Shown: positions 24,866 to 33,974 of the stretch, one piece after another
How the letters are laid out: each line of letters starts with the position of its first letter
Numbering within the stretch: the stretch's first letter is position 1
Assembly: GCA_021298975.1 (NCBI GenBank)
Contig: JAJTGC010000050.1
Location: forward strand, 1-35,834
Direction of reading: 5' to 3'
From: Oxalobacteraceae bacterium
Lineage (GTDB): Bacteria > Pseudomonadota > Gammaproteobacteria > Burkholderiales > Burkholderiaceae_D
DNA length: 35,834 nucleotides
Notes under the pieces: generated by a model
Databases searched by the model: none
Told to the model about the DNA's origin: nothing
The model's input: only the letters and a program-made list of their open reading frames with translations
Position numbers and translations under genes: made by a program

Positions 24866-25015
24866 GGCGGAATCAGGCGTTTAATGGTTTCTCGACGGTT
24901 TCTTTGTCGCAACAACACAGAACCGCATTTTACACGCGGGCCACCTGTGACTGGCGGCGATCCGAGGCAACCCGACCGGAAATCGGGGTAGTCCAAATGC
25001 TATGTAAGCCCTGAG

Positions 25016-25031
25016 TAAGCGTATCCGCTTA
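25016..25031. promoter_or_regulatory. Inverted repeat upstream of acsA
   Basis: TAAGCG-TATC-CGCTTA lies 36 bp before the acsA start codon. It could be an operator or the stem of a leader hairpin. No clear promoter hexamers were found around it. Confidence 0.3.
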
Positions 25032-25066
25032 TCTTGACTGTAAATAATGAACACGCAGGAGACCTG

Positions 25067-27049
<1,983 letters not shown>

Positions 27050-27128
27050 GTGATGGCAATAAGAACATTGCACTGAGTTTTGTGGGGGAAGGTCGTAGGG
27101 CTTGCTCCGATGGCTCTATTACCGGATT

Positions 27129-27162
27129 GCCGCTTCGCCTTTTGGGCGAAGCGGCTTTTTTT
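27129..27162 (+). terminator. Rho-independent terminator of acsA
   Basis: Perfect 11-bp stem GCCGCTTCGCC / GGCGAAGCGGC followed by seven T. It lies 80 bp after the stop codon. Confidence 0.95.
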
Positions 27163-27207
27163 ATGGGTCATCGGCTGAGCCAGACGGGGGAGGCAGGGAA
27201 GGTTTGC

Positions 27208-27213
27208 TATAAT
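27208..27213 (+). promoter_or_regulatory. -10 box of tRNA-Ser
   Basis: TATAAT in the context tttgcTATAATcgcggg, 39 bp before the tRNA 5' end. Confidence 0.6.
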
Positions 27214-27252
27214 CGCGGGCTTCGTTTGCAAGTGACATCTGCAACGGATTCA

Positions 27253-27343
27253 GGAGAGATGGATGAGTGGTTTAAGTCGCACGCCTGGAAAGCGTGTGTA
27301 GGTTCATAGCCTACCGGGGGTTCGAATCCCCCTCTCTCCGCCA
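27253..27343 (+). tRNA. tRNA-Ser (GGA)
   Basis: A 91-nt class II tRNA with encoded CCA. The acceptor stem is GGAGAGA / TCTCTCC with G73. The anticodon stem-loop is CACGC-CTGGAAA-GCGTG with anticodon GGA. A long variable arm (GTGTAGGTTCATAGCCTAC region) and T-arm GTTCGAATC complete it. It is followed by a terminator at 27367-27399 and then by the toxin-antitoxin-rich region. Confidence 0.97.
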
Positions 27344-27366
27344 ACAGATACTCCCTCTCAAGTTAA

Positions 27367-27399
27367 ATGCCCGCTGAATCCAGCGGGCATTTTGCTTTT
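27367..27399 (+). terminator. Terminator of tRNA-Ser
   Basis: Perfect 10-bp stem ATGCCCGCTG / CAGCGGGCAT with loop AATC, followed by TTTGCTTTT. Confidence 0.88.
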
Positions 27400-27456
27400 C
27401 TGAGGAGGCAGCAATGTCCCTGCGGATATCGCGTGAGGGATTGATAGCAAGCACAC

Positions 27457-27798
27457 CTAGCCATCGAGCAAAGCTGAAAGACGACCCAAAGCATCATCAA
27501 GAACTGCTTGTGGTACGCGCTCAACCTTTCTCGCTTTTCTTGCATTGAGATCGAGCATTCTGATCTTGTTCAGCAAAGCTACGCCTTGTGTTTTGCAACC
27601 TGTGCCCATCAGGCTCACTGCAAAGCCGGCATAACGTGAGAATTCTCCACCCTGAGTTATTGGAGCAATGAGCACGTCACCCAAACGATTGAATTCCTTG
27701 GTGGTCAATACTAGCGCTGGCCGAGTACCTCGTTGTTCGTGGCCGATAGCTGGGTCAAGAGGTACGCTAACCACGTCACCCCGATCAAAAACTGCCAT
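27457..27798 (-). CDS. MazF/PemK-family mRNA interferase toxin
   Basis: 113 residues. FDRGDVVSVPLDPAIGHEQRGTRPALVLTTKEFNRLGDVLIAPITQGG is the MazF/PemK/ChpB core, with the catalytic Arg in the EQRGTRPALVL strand and the Thr in API-T. Members cleave mRNA at short sequences. ATG 27798 overlaps the antitoxin stop (TAATG), the usual coupling. The frame extends to 27876 inside the antitoxin gene, which is a spurious extension. Confidence 0.92.
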   Translation of the reverse strand: MAVFDRGDVVSVPLDPAIGHEQRGTRPALVLTTKEFNRLGDVLIAPITQGGEFSRYAGFAVSLMGTGCKTQGVALLNKIRMLDLNARKARKVERVPQAVLDDALGRLSALLDG

Positions 27799-28049
27799 TA
27801 CCAGACCTCTTGTCCGACGGGTTTCGCTGAATCCCATAGCGCGAGGTCGGCTGGCGGTGGGGCTTTTGGATCGCATTGGGCTATCAGGTCGGCTAGAGCG
27901 TATTTTCGTTTTTTGGATAGCACGATTTGACCGTTATTGGTGGTGTCTAAGGTCATGATTTGCCCAACCGACAAGCCAAGATCCCTGAGGACAGCGGGCG
28001 GTAGCACGGCGACCGTGCTGTTGCCATATTTTCTGAGTATGACTTCCAT
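27798..28049 (-). CDS. MazE/ChpS-like AbrB-type antitoxin
   Basis: 83 residues. MEVILRKYGNSTVAVLPPAVLRDLGLSVGQIMTLD is a swapped-hairpin AbrB/MazE DNA-binding domain. The C-terminal part (KYALADLIAQCDPKAPPPADLALWDSAKPVGQEVW) is the toxin-binding tail typical of MazE/PemI. GAGGA lies 5 nt before the ATG. It is paired with the MazF-type toxin downstream. Confidence 0.9.
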   Translation of the reverse strand: MEVILRKYGNSTVAVLPPAVLRDLGLSVGQIMTLDTTNNGQIVLSKKRKYALADLIAQCDPKAPPPADLALWDSAKPVGQEVW

Positions 28050-28347
28050 GGGTTTCCTCGATTTTAAAAGGACGAATTGGCCTTGATTTTATGACGTGCT
28101 TGCGGAGAAGTAAAGTATTGTTGAACATTTGCTGGCTTTTGAGTTGACGATGTTTGTTGGGTACCGTAAAAAGATCGGTTCCTTTGCCTGTCAGTTCGTA
28201 CTCGAAGGTTGGAATCGCCGTTCGCTCAATCAGTTAGAGGCCAAGGTCATCTTGGTTGCAGCTCTTCAGGTACTTGCCGTTTACTAAGGGTGTTCACGCT
28301 AAATATGCTTGTCGGGACATTGTCCGGACGGTATGATGGATCAGCTT
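28050..28347. other. Intergenic region between two toxin-antitoxin modules
   Basis: It holds the upstream region of the MazEF pair (minus) and the TacAT promoter (plus). A 45-codon plus-strand ORF, 28150-28287 (MFVGYRKKIGSF start, ending QVLAVY), has no Shine-Dalgarno and no family I recognise. It could be a leftover gene fragment. Confidence 0.4.
28309..28337 (+). promoter_or_regulatory. TacAT promoter with an operator between -35 and -10
   Basis: TTGTCG (28309-28314) and TATGAT (28332-28337) are exactly 17 bp apart. The spacer is nearly filled by an inverted repeat, GTCGGGACA / TGTCCGGAC (28311-28319 and 28321-28329, one mismatch). This is the expected site for autorepression by the ribbon-helix-helix antitoxin. 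Confidence 0.75.
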
Positions 28348-28644
28348 ATGAAAAAGAGGGCCCTCACGGATGCCACCACGCATTCCAAATCCGAGCGCAT
28401 CGATGTGCGCGCTAGCGCGCCCGTCAAGCAATTGCTTCAAGAGGCGGCGCGTGTAGCACACAAAAACGTGAGTGAATTTCTGCTCGATGCGGGCATTAAT
28501 GCGGCCAACCAAACTCTGGCCGATCGCACCCGCTTTGATCTGAGTGAGGAGCAGTGGCTTGCGTTTCAGTCGGCGCTTGATAAGCCCGTAACTGACAAAC
28601 CCAAGCTCAAGAAGCTCTTGTCTGAGCCAGGGTTACTTGGTTGA
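28348..28644 (+). CDS. DUF1778/TacA-type ribbon-helix-helix antitoxin
   Basis: 98 residues. SERIDVRASAPVKQLLQEAARVAHKNVSEFLLDAGINAA is the DUF1778 (TacA) ribbon-helix-helix domain. The C-terminal part (FDLSEEQWLAFQSALDKPVTDKPKLKKLLSEPGLL) is the toxin-neutralising tail, with the usual L-S-E/D-x-x-W and KPxxxxPxLKxLL pattern. The start is set at ATG 28348. The promoter predicts a transcript beginning near 28344, so this ATG would be almost leaderless. In-frame ATGs at 28333 and 28336 lie within the -10 box and are less likely. Confidence 0.88.
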   Translation: MKKRALTDATTHSKSERIDVRASAPVKQLLQEAARVAHKNVSEFLLDAGINAANQTLADRTRFDLSEEQWLAFQSALDKPVTDKPKLKKLLSEPGLLG

Positions 28645-29153
28645 GTTCGTCAGTCTACGAGCCAGTTCGTAAGCTGGCCGGCTCGGACGCCGTTGAATCC
28701 TTTGATTGTGGCCAGCCTGCACTGAATCAGTTTTTGCAGCGCTTTGCGCTCGTCAATCAAAAATCAAACAGTGCACAGACGTATGTGAGCTGCCATTCGT
28801 CCTTGGCCGTTGGTTTCTACAGCCTGGCAGTTGGCAGCGTTAAGCCGGCTGCGGCCGCGCCACGTGTTACCAAAGGCATTCCACAACACCCAGTGCCGGT
28901 AATGATTTTGGCCAGGCTTGCCGTGGATCTTCAGCATCAAGGCGCAGGGCTTGGCAAAGCCCTACTCAAGGATGCATTGCTGCGAACTGCACGGGCGGCT
29001 GACATTGCAGGGATTCGCGTGCTACTCGTGCATGCCAAGGATGAACCTCCCAGACGGTGGTATCTGAATTGGGAGTTTGAACCCAGTCTCTCGGATCCAT
29101 TTCATGTGTTCCTTTTGATGAAGGATATCAACGCGATGGTCGCCAGTGCTTAA
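28641..29153 (+). CDS. TacT-type GNAT acetyltransferase toxin
   Basis: 170 residues. This family acetylates the amino group of aminoacyl-tRNA and blocks translation. FDCGQPALNQFLQRFALVNQKSNSAQTYV is the characteristic opening of TacT-like toxins. The acetyl-CoA loop is Q100-G101-A102-G103-L104-G105, and the catalytic-type tyrosine is Y141 in RRWYLNWEFEPS. The TTG start overlaps the antitoxin stop (TTGA), giving translational coupling. Confidence 0.9.
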   Translation: MSSSVYEPVRKLAGSDAVESFDCGQPALNQFLQRFALVNQKSNSAQTYVSCHSSLAVGFYSLAVGSVKPAAAAPRVTKGIPQHPVPVMILARLAVDLQHQGAGLGKALLKDALLRTARAADIAGIRVLLVHAKDEPPRRWYLNWEFEPSLSDPFHVFLLMKDINAMVASA

Positions 29154-29183
29154 GGGAAACCTGGCCTTCAAGCTACTTCACCT

Positions 29184-30035
29184 ATGAAAATCCCAAAAAG
29201 AATCCAGCCGCTGGTTGAAGAAGGCTTGATCGACTCTGTAGAGCGACAGCTGATGAGCGGCAAAGAGGCGACAGTTTTTGTTGTGCGTTGTGGTCAGGAG
29301 ATCCGCTGCGCAAAAGTTTACAAAGAGGCCAGTCAGCGCAGTTTCCGTCAGGCGGCGTCATACCAGGAAGGCCGCAAAGTCAAAAACAGCAGGCAAGCAC
29401 GCGCGATGGAAAAAGGAACGCGTTATGGCCGCAAGATGCAGGAGGAGGTTTGGCAAAACGCCGAAGTCGATGCGCTCTACCGGCTGGCTGCAGCGGGTGT
29501 GCGTGTCCCAAAACCGTATATATGTTTCGAAGGCGTGCTGCTGATGGAATTGCTGACGGACTCAAATGGCAATGCCGCACCGCGTTTGAATGATGTGCCA
29601 TTAAACGAAGCGATGGCACTGGATTACCACGCACAGTTATTGAAGCAGGTTGTACTGATGCTGTGCGCAGGCGTCATTCATGGTGACCTGTCTGAGTACA
29701 ATATTTTGGTCGACGCAGCGGGTCCTGTGATTATCGACTTGCCGCAGGCAATTGACGCTGCTGGAAATACCGAAGCTGGCGCTATGCTCGAACGTGATGT
29801 CAATAACTTGCGAAATTTTTTCAGTGTGTGTGCGCCTAAGCTCGCTTCGACTCAATACGGCAAAGAGATTTGGCGACTGTACGGAGACGGTTTGCTCACG
29901 CCTGAGTCCGTTCTGACCGGTCAGGTCGAGATCGATATGCACCCTGCGGATGTGGGTGCAGTGATGCATGAAATTGCGCTGGCTGAACAGGAAGAGCATG
30001 AACGGCAGGTGCGGCTGCAGCAAATGTTAAATTGA
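29184..30035 (+). CDS. RIO-type serine/threonine protein kinase
   Basis: A 283-residue bacterial RIO1-like kinase. The N-terminal part has SGKEATVFVV (nucleotide loop, about 25-34) and the ATP-binding lysine in IRCAKVYKE. The catalytic loop VIHGDLSEYNILV and metal-binding IDLPQAID replace HRDLKxxN and DFG, as usual for RIO kinases. The eukaryotic and archaeal members act in ribosome maturation; the bacterial role is poorly defined. It follows TacT by 30 bp on the same strand, but this may be coincidental because TacAT has its own control region. Confidence 0.88.
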   Translation: MKIPKRIQPLVEEGLIDSVERQLMSGKEATVFVVRCGQEIRCAKVYKEASQRSFRQAASYQEGRKVKNSRQARAMEKGTRYGRKMQEEVWQNAEVDALYRLAAAGVRVPKPYICFEGVLLMELLTDSNGNAAPRLNDVPLNEAMALDYHAQLLKQVVLMLCAGVIHGDLSEYNILVDAAGPVIIDLPQAIDAAGNTEAGAMLERDVNNLRNFFSVCAPKLASTQYGKEIWRLYGDGLLTPESVLTGQVEIDMHPADVGAVMHEIALAEQEEHERQVRLQQMLN

Positions 30036-30131
30036 GTTTGATGGTGTTAGATGCAGACAATCGGTGCGATGCTCATAGGGCTTCACCCAGCAACGGCTTT
30101 ACAATAGCCAGCCTTTCTTAGGGTGGTGTTA

Positions 30132-30668
30132 ATGTCTGGTTCAATCCGTCTTGCAAAATGCGTTGCCGAGCGCTTCAATTGTTCCCGTGGAGAGGCGATT
30201 TTGTATATCGAAGGCGCTGGCGTCACAGTCGACGGTGTCGTTGTCGAAGAACCTGGCTTTCGGGTCACGGGGCAGGAGCAGATCGCCCTACTGCCGGGCG
30301 CTGATCTGACGCCGATTGAAGACGTCACCTTCCTGCTGCATAAGCCGGCGGGCATAGCGGTGGCGAATGTGCCCGAGCTGATTGTGACTGAAAATCAGGC
30401 GGCGGAAGACCGTTCGGGTATGCGTTTTCTGAAACGGCATCGGAAAGAATTGGTCATGCTGGATCCGCTGGACAATGCTGCCAGCGGCCTGATGGTCTTT
30501 ACGCAAGACTGGCGCGTCAAGCGCAAATTAGTGGATGATTTGTCCCGCGTAGAACAGGAATTTGTGGTCGAGGTCAGCGGTCAGATAAGTGAGGGTGGAG
30601 GCCGCGTACCAATGGGAGGACTGCTCGTTGGTCAATGGCGTTATCTGATGGGACACGAAAGGTTCTGA
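30132..30668 (+). CDS. S4-domain pseudouridine synthase (RluF/RsuA-like), internally shortened
   Basis: 178 residues, against about 240 for the family. The N-terminal S4 domain (IRLAKCVAERFNCSRGEAILYIEGAGVTVDGVVVEEPGFRV) and the start of the catalytic domain (LLHKPAG; LDPLDNAASGLMVFTQDW with the catalytic Asp; EQEFVVEVSG) are normal. Directly after SGQISEGG the sequence jumps to GRVPMGGLLVGQWRYLMGHERF, which belongs at the very C-terminus of related proteins. About 60 residues of the catalytic fold appear to be missing in frame. ATG 30132 has AGGGTGGT upstream; GTG 30123 is an alternative. The protein may be inactive. Confidence 0.75.
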   Translation: MSGSIRLAKCVAERFNCSRGEAILYIEGAGVTVDGVVVEEPGFRVTGQEQIALLPGADLTPIEDVTFLLHKPAGIAVANVPELIVTENQAAEDRSGMRFLKRHRKELVMLDPLDNAASGLMVFTQDWRVKRKLVDDLSRVEQEFVVEVSGQISEGGGRVPMGGLLVGQWRYLMGHERF

Positions 30669-30750
30669 AAAGCTGTTCATGCTTTGGTCGATCAACACGT
30701 AGGATCGCCAGCGGGCCACGCTAATAAAATCAGCCTTGAAGTCCTGCCTT

Positions 30751-30942
30751 TTAAACAGGCTGGAACTTCAGTACCTTGACACCCATGAGCGCCTTCGTTG
30801 CTTTGACCGCCTGCCTGGCTCGCCACAGGTCGTATGCCACCTGTTGAGTCAGCCACACTTCAGCCGCACCCCCATGATCACGCCCAAGCCAGCGCTCAAT
30901 GCGTAGAGCCTTTTGTTTCCGGAGCCTGACTGGAGAGGCGGC
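30751..30942 (-). pseudogene. higA: C-terminal remnant of a HigA-type XRE antitoxin
   Basis: The minus-strand frame ending at the stop codon 30751-30753 reads ALRIERWLGRDHGGAAEVWL, then TQQVAYDLWRARQAV. This is the C-terminus of the HigA (XRE, addiction module) family, where a WL-x(2)Q-x(2)-YDLW-x-A pattern follows the HTH. The HTH itself is missing: upstream in the same frame comes the stop codon of the VapC gene (30943-30945). No HigB toxin was found. It is a decayed piece of a lost module. Confidence 0.7.
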
Positions 30943-31338
30943 TTACACAATGAGCGTCATGCCCGCATACTTCGCAGCGTTCACATCAAAAGTGAAGGTA
31001 TGTTCGCAGCCGACCGAGGCAGCGGTACGTTCAATCAAGCAGTCGGCGAAGTCAGCTTTGCCGGCTTCAAGGACTCTCAAGGCGCGCAGCACTTGGTCAG
31101 CGCGGTCGACGATGATCTGTCTGGTTCGCAGCAGAACATCCAGGACCTGCTTGACTTGATCGGTAGTCAGGTCGTAGCAAGAGGTAAGCACCCAATATAA
31201 TTCCAATATCGACACTATCGTGATGAATCCTGGGTGGTCATCGTCAAGTGATTCAATCAAGCTTGTCGCCTTGCGTGATTGCTTGGGATCATCCTGCATG
31301 ATGTAGCGCACCAGAACATTGGTATCCAGCCCGATCAT
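30943..31338 (-). CDS. vapC: VapC-type PIN-domain toxin
   Basis: A 131-residue PIN ribonuclease with acidic residues D5 (IGLDTNVLVRY), E46 (IVSILELYWVL), D96/D99 (KADFADCLIE) and D118 (FTFDVNAAKYAGM). The layout fits the VapC group paired with AbrB-type VapB antitoxins. The ATG overlaps the antitoxin stop by 4 bp (31335-31338). A higA remnant follows directly after its stop codon. Confidence 0.92.
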   Translation of the reverse strand: MIGLDTNVLVRYIMQDDPKQSRKATSLIESLDDDHPGFITIVSILELYWVLTSCYDLTTDQVKQVLDVLLRTRQIIVDRADQVLRALRVLEAGKADFADCLIERTAASVGCEHTFTFDVNAAKYAGMTLIV

Positions 31339-31577
31339 CGGGCAGACGCGCCACGCTGGACGATGGCATTGTTCATGTCTTCAACCGATACGGTCTTCGC
31401 GGGCTTGCCAAACATGCCTTTGAGCTCGTTAATGCTGTGAGTTACCGCCACGAACTCGTAACGACCTGGCGCAATCTGGATAAACTCCACCCGATCCCCG
31501 GTCTCCACTTTCAAATCATTACGAACGCCAACAGGGATCGTAATTTGTCCTTTGCTGGTGAGGGTTGCTGTAGCCAT
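31335..31577 (-). CDS. vapB: AbrB/VapB-type antitoxin
   Basis: 80 residues. MATATLTSKGQITIPVGVRNDLKVETGDRVEFIQIAPGRYEFVAV is a classic AbrB swapped-hairpin domain. The C-terminal segment MFGKPAKTVSVEDMNNAIVQRGA is the VapC-binding tail. ATG 31577 has a perfect AAGGAGG 7 nt upstream. The frame open to 31625 would start within the promoter and is rejected. Confidence 0.93.
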   Translation of the reverse strand: MATATLTSKGQITIPVGVRNDLKVETGDRVEFIQIAPGRYEFVAVTHSINELKGMFGKPAKTVSVEDMNNAIVQRGASAR

Positions 31578-31588
31578 GAAAGACCTCC

Positions 31589-31625
31589 TTTTCCTTACTT
31601 TATAGTAAGGAAAATGCCCTGTCAA
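31589..31625 (-). promoter_or_regulatory. vapBC promoter with palindromic operator
   Basis: On the minus strand TTGACA (31625-31620) is followed 15 bp later by TATAAA. The -10 lies in the centre of a perfect inverted repeat: arms of 11 bp, TTTTCCTTACT / AGTAAGGAAAA, at 31589-31599 and 31604-31614, loop of 4. It also reaches towards the ribosome binding site. VapB/VapBC binding here would block transcription. Confidence 0.8.
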
Positions 31626-32022
31626 CGCGACCTGCCATGAAAAATCCTCGTTTTGTGACGGCCGGTCTCAGCCCAAGCTGACATAGGTTCAATGCGCTCA
31701 GGGCTTGTTGTTCACGCCTGGTTGCTGTCGGCAGGATGCAGCCGAATACCCCGGCCTGGAAGGCACATTTTTTCCAGTCACTGCCTGCTAAGTTCGAGCG
31801 GTATGTCAAATTCGCGTATTGAAAAAAAAGCAAAGCGGCGCGGTAGAATCAAGCCAGAATTAGCGGCGTCTTCTGTGATTTGGCTGGGCAAGATAGCGAG
31901 AAAAATTGAAGTGGATAGGTAGTATGTAAAAATATGTTCAAACTGATTGCTCTGTCGTGATTCAAGTTACCGCGAAAATAACTTTAAAATTTTAATCAAT
32001 CAATCTTGAAACTTCGCGTCCC
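31626..32022. other. Intergenic region of about 400 bp, no supported gene
   Basis: Two short ORFs (31600-31833 minus, 31692-31922 plus) overlap each other. Neither has a ribosome binding site or a recognisable domain. The minus-strand one overlaps the vapBC promoter. The region becomes AT-rich from about 31920 up to the paiB start. The Cys- and Arg-rich minus-strand reading could belong to a dispersed intergenic repeat, which cannot be tested inside one window. Confidence 0.4.
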
Positions 32023-32637
32023 ATGTACATCCCTGACCATTTCGCCATCACAAGCGCTGAAGCACTTCATAAAATAATCCAGTCGCATCCTTTAGGCGTG
32101 CTGGTCACGCTCACACCTGATGGGCTCGATGCGAACCACATCCCTTTTGAACTTGATCCCGTTCACGGCCTGCTGACTGCCCATGTAGCGAGAGCCAATC
32201 CGGTATGGCAGCAATGCGGCGAGGGGATGGATGTGTTGGTGATTTTTCGAGGCGACGAAAGCTATATTTCTCCGAACTGGTATCCCAGCAAACACGAATT
32301 CCACCGACAGGTGCCCACGTGGAACTACGAAGTAGTGCACGTCCATGGTCGACTCACCGTGCAAGATGAGCAGAAATTTGTGCGTGGTGTGGTGGGGCGT
32401 TTGACAAAAACACATGAGGCCGCAGAGCCGAAACCCTGGAAGATGGGCGATTCTTCCCCTGAATATATTGATGGCATGCTCAAGGCGATTGTGGGCATTG
32501 AAATCGCTATTTCAAGATTGGAAGGCAAGGCCAAACTGAGTCAGAACCGTGAAACTCGTGACCGACTCAATGCCGCTGACATGCTCGCAAAGCAGGGTGA
32601 AACGACCTTGGCTGAAGCCATGCGCACAGCCAAGTGA
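32023..32637 (+). CDS. PaiB-like FMN-binding protein
   Basis: 204 residues. MYIPDHFAITSAEALHKIIQSHPLGVLVT, the PFELDP segment, ARANPVWQ, FRGDESYISPNWYPSK, PTWNYEVVHVHG and the C-terminal GIEIAISRLEGKAKLSQNRE are all typical of the PaiB family. PaiB was named in Bacillus as a negative regulator of sporulation and protease genes, but it has a flavin-reductase-like split barrel and may be an enzyme. The gene stands alone here, without a paiA-type acetyltransferase beside it. Confidence 0.93.
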   Translation: MYIPDHFAITSAEALHKIIQSHPLGVLVTLTPDGLDANHIPFELDPVHGLLTAHVARANPVWQQCGEGMDVLVIFRGDESYISPNWYPSKHEFHRQVPTWNYEVVHVHGRLTVQDEQKFVRGVVGRLTKTHEAAEPKPWKMGDSSPEYIDGMLKAIVGIEIAISRLEGKAKLSQNRETRDRLNAADMLAKQGETTLAEAMRTAK

Positions 32638-32771
32638 TCGTACGCGCATTCGCACGATCTCTGTTTTGTCAGACGAAAATTCGCACGCTCAACTGCCCCA
32701 GGAAACGATGTGCTCCTCGCTGAGACGGTTGGTACAACAGCCTCTACCAGATTGCCAGCGCTTCTTAAAAG

Positions 32772-32797
32772 ACTCGATGCGAATCGAGTAGGGTTTT
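32772..32797 (+). terminator. Possible weak terminator after the PaiB-like gene
   Basis: Perfect 7-bp stem ACTCGAT / ATCGAGT with loop GCGA, followed by AGGGTTTTG. It lies 134 bp after the stop codon. The T-run is short and interrupted. Confidence 0.35.
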
Positions 32798-32866
32798 GAG
32801 AGTCGGCTGGGTGGTCGTCCCTGCGGCAATGCACGGCAAGCGCTTCATCGATCACACGCGACCAGA

Positions 32867-33223
32867 TCAGAAGTTGTTTATATTGCCCTTCACGATCGTG
32901 CCAGTGCCTTGTACCTTGTTATTTTTTACCCACTGCACCGTTGCGCCTTTGATCGACGCGCGCCAGCAATCTTTGGGTTGGTCCTTGTATAGCCAGCACA
33001 TGGTGTCGCCCTCAATGCGCCATGCCGCCTTGTAGTCTTTGCCGGAAACCGTGCCGTCTTTTGCATAAAATTCGGTGTAACGACCGGAGGCTTGCATTGA
33101 GCCTTCGACCGTGTTGCCGGCAACCGCTTTTTTTATTTGCTGGCCAGTGGCGAGTGGTGGAAGATCGTCAGCCTGAGCATAGCTGGCAGCTACGAGAAAA
33201 AGTGCAGCAAGGTAGAAACGCAT
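32867..33223 (-). CDS. Small secreted protein of unknown function
   Basis: 118 residues with a Sec signal peptide (MRFYLAALFLVAASYAQA, cleavage near AQA-DD). The mature domain of about 100 residues has the pattern TGQQIKKAVAGNTVEGSM, YTEFYAKDGTVSGKDYKAAWRI, DTMCWLY, DCWRA. It has two Cys-Trp pairs likely joined by a disulphide. Similar small periplasmic proteins of unknown function are common in proteobacteria. It is monocistronic. Confidence 0.8.
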   Translation of the reverse strand: MRFYLAALFLVAASYAQADDLPPLATGQQIKKAVAGNTVEGSMQASGRYTEFYAKDGTVSGKDYKAAWRIEGDTMCWLYKDQPKDCWRASIKGATVQWVKNNKVQGTGTIVKGNINNF

Positions 33224-33340
33224 GATGGTGCTCCATTCAAAAAAGAAAGGCTGGCAGACAATCTGCCTGTCAACGACGTTACCATATCATTCAAATTAAG
33301 GTTGCAATCGCCTTCTCAACGAACTGGACGGGTAAATCAA

Positions 33341-33838
33341 TTACATCATTTCATTAATGGCATTGCTGTAGCTTCGAGCACGTCTGTCGGCGAAGCCATC
33401 AATCATCAGGCCGACCCCGGCAAAAAATACCAGCGCGATGCCAAAACCACGCCAGAAATCTGATTGATTCAAAAGCCGCAAGCCCAACCCAAGAATAATA
33501 AAAACGATCCACAAGCCAAGGTACCAGTGCCAGGCTTTGTTCACTTTCTCCATTCGTATACGTTCTGCCTGAATGGCTTCAATTTGATTGGCCGTGTAGG
33601 CCTGCTGAATTTCTACGACCTGTGCAGGCGTTCGAAAGCCCACGGTAGCACCAATGATTGAAATAACCAGCCCCATGGCGATGAATGGCAGAGCAACGCC
33701 TCTGGTGAAGCCGGGCTGTCCTTCCGATAGCAGCCAGCCACCAAACACCATGCACAGCAGTCCGATGGGTAAGATGAAGACAAGTGCTTCCATTTTTTCG
33801 CCCTGAAAATAGGGCAACATCGTTTCAATGAATTTCAT
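33341..33838 (-). CDS. Four-helix membrane protein of unknown function
   Basis: 165 residues with hydrophobic segments at about 18-41, 48-70, 104-124 and 130-150. A charged amphipathic stretch (VVEIQQAYTANQIEAIQAERIRMEKVNKAWH) lies between helices 2 and 3 and may be a coiled coil. I do not recognise the family. It is on the same strand as the ArsR-type regulator, 136 bp downstream of it, so it could be under its control. Confidence 0.7.
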   Translation of the reverse strand: MKFIETMLPYFQGEKMEALVFILPIGLLCMVFGGWLLSEGQPGFTRGVALPFIAMGLVISIIGATVGFRTPAQVVEIQQAYTANQIEAIQAERIRMEKVNKAWHWYLGLWIVFIILGLGLRLLNQSDFWRGFGIALVFFAGVGLMIDGFADRRARSYSNAINEMM

Positions 33839-33974
33839 GTTGTCGTCCAGTGAGGTGGGATTTACTTACGCTGTCATCTGCAAGCACATCGTTAGGGTAG
33901 GGTTAACTTGGTTTGGGGATTTGCTTGCGCAAGGCAATACCCCAGTTGCGGGGAGCTAAAGCGACTACTTTGCG

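Noticed and set aside
27253-27343. tRNA-Ser as the attachment site of an integrated element
   Set aside because: No integrase gene and no second copy of the tRNA 3' end was seen downstream within the window.
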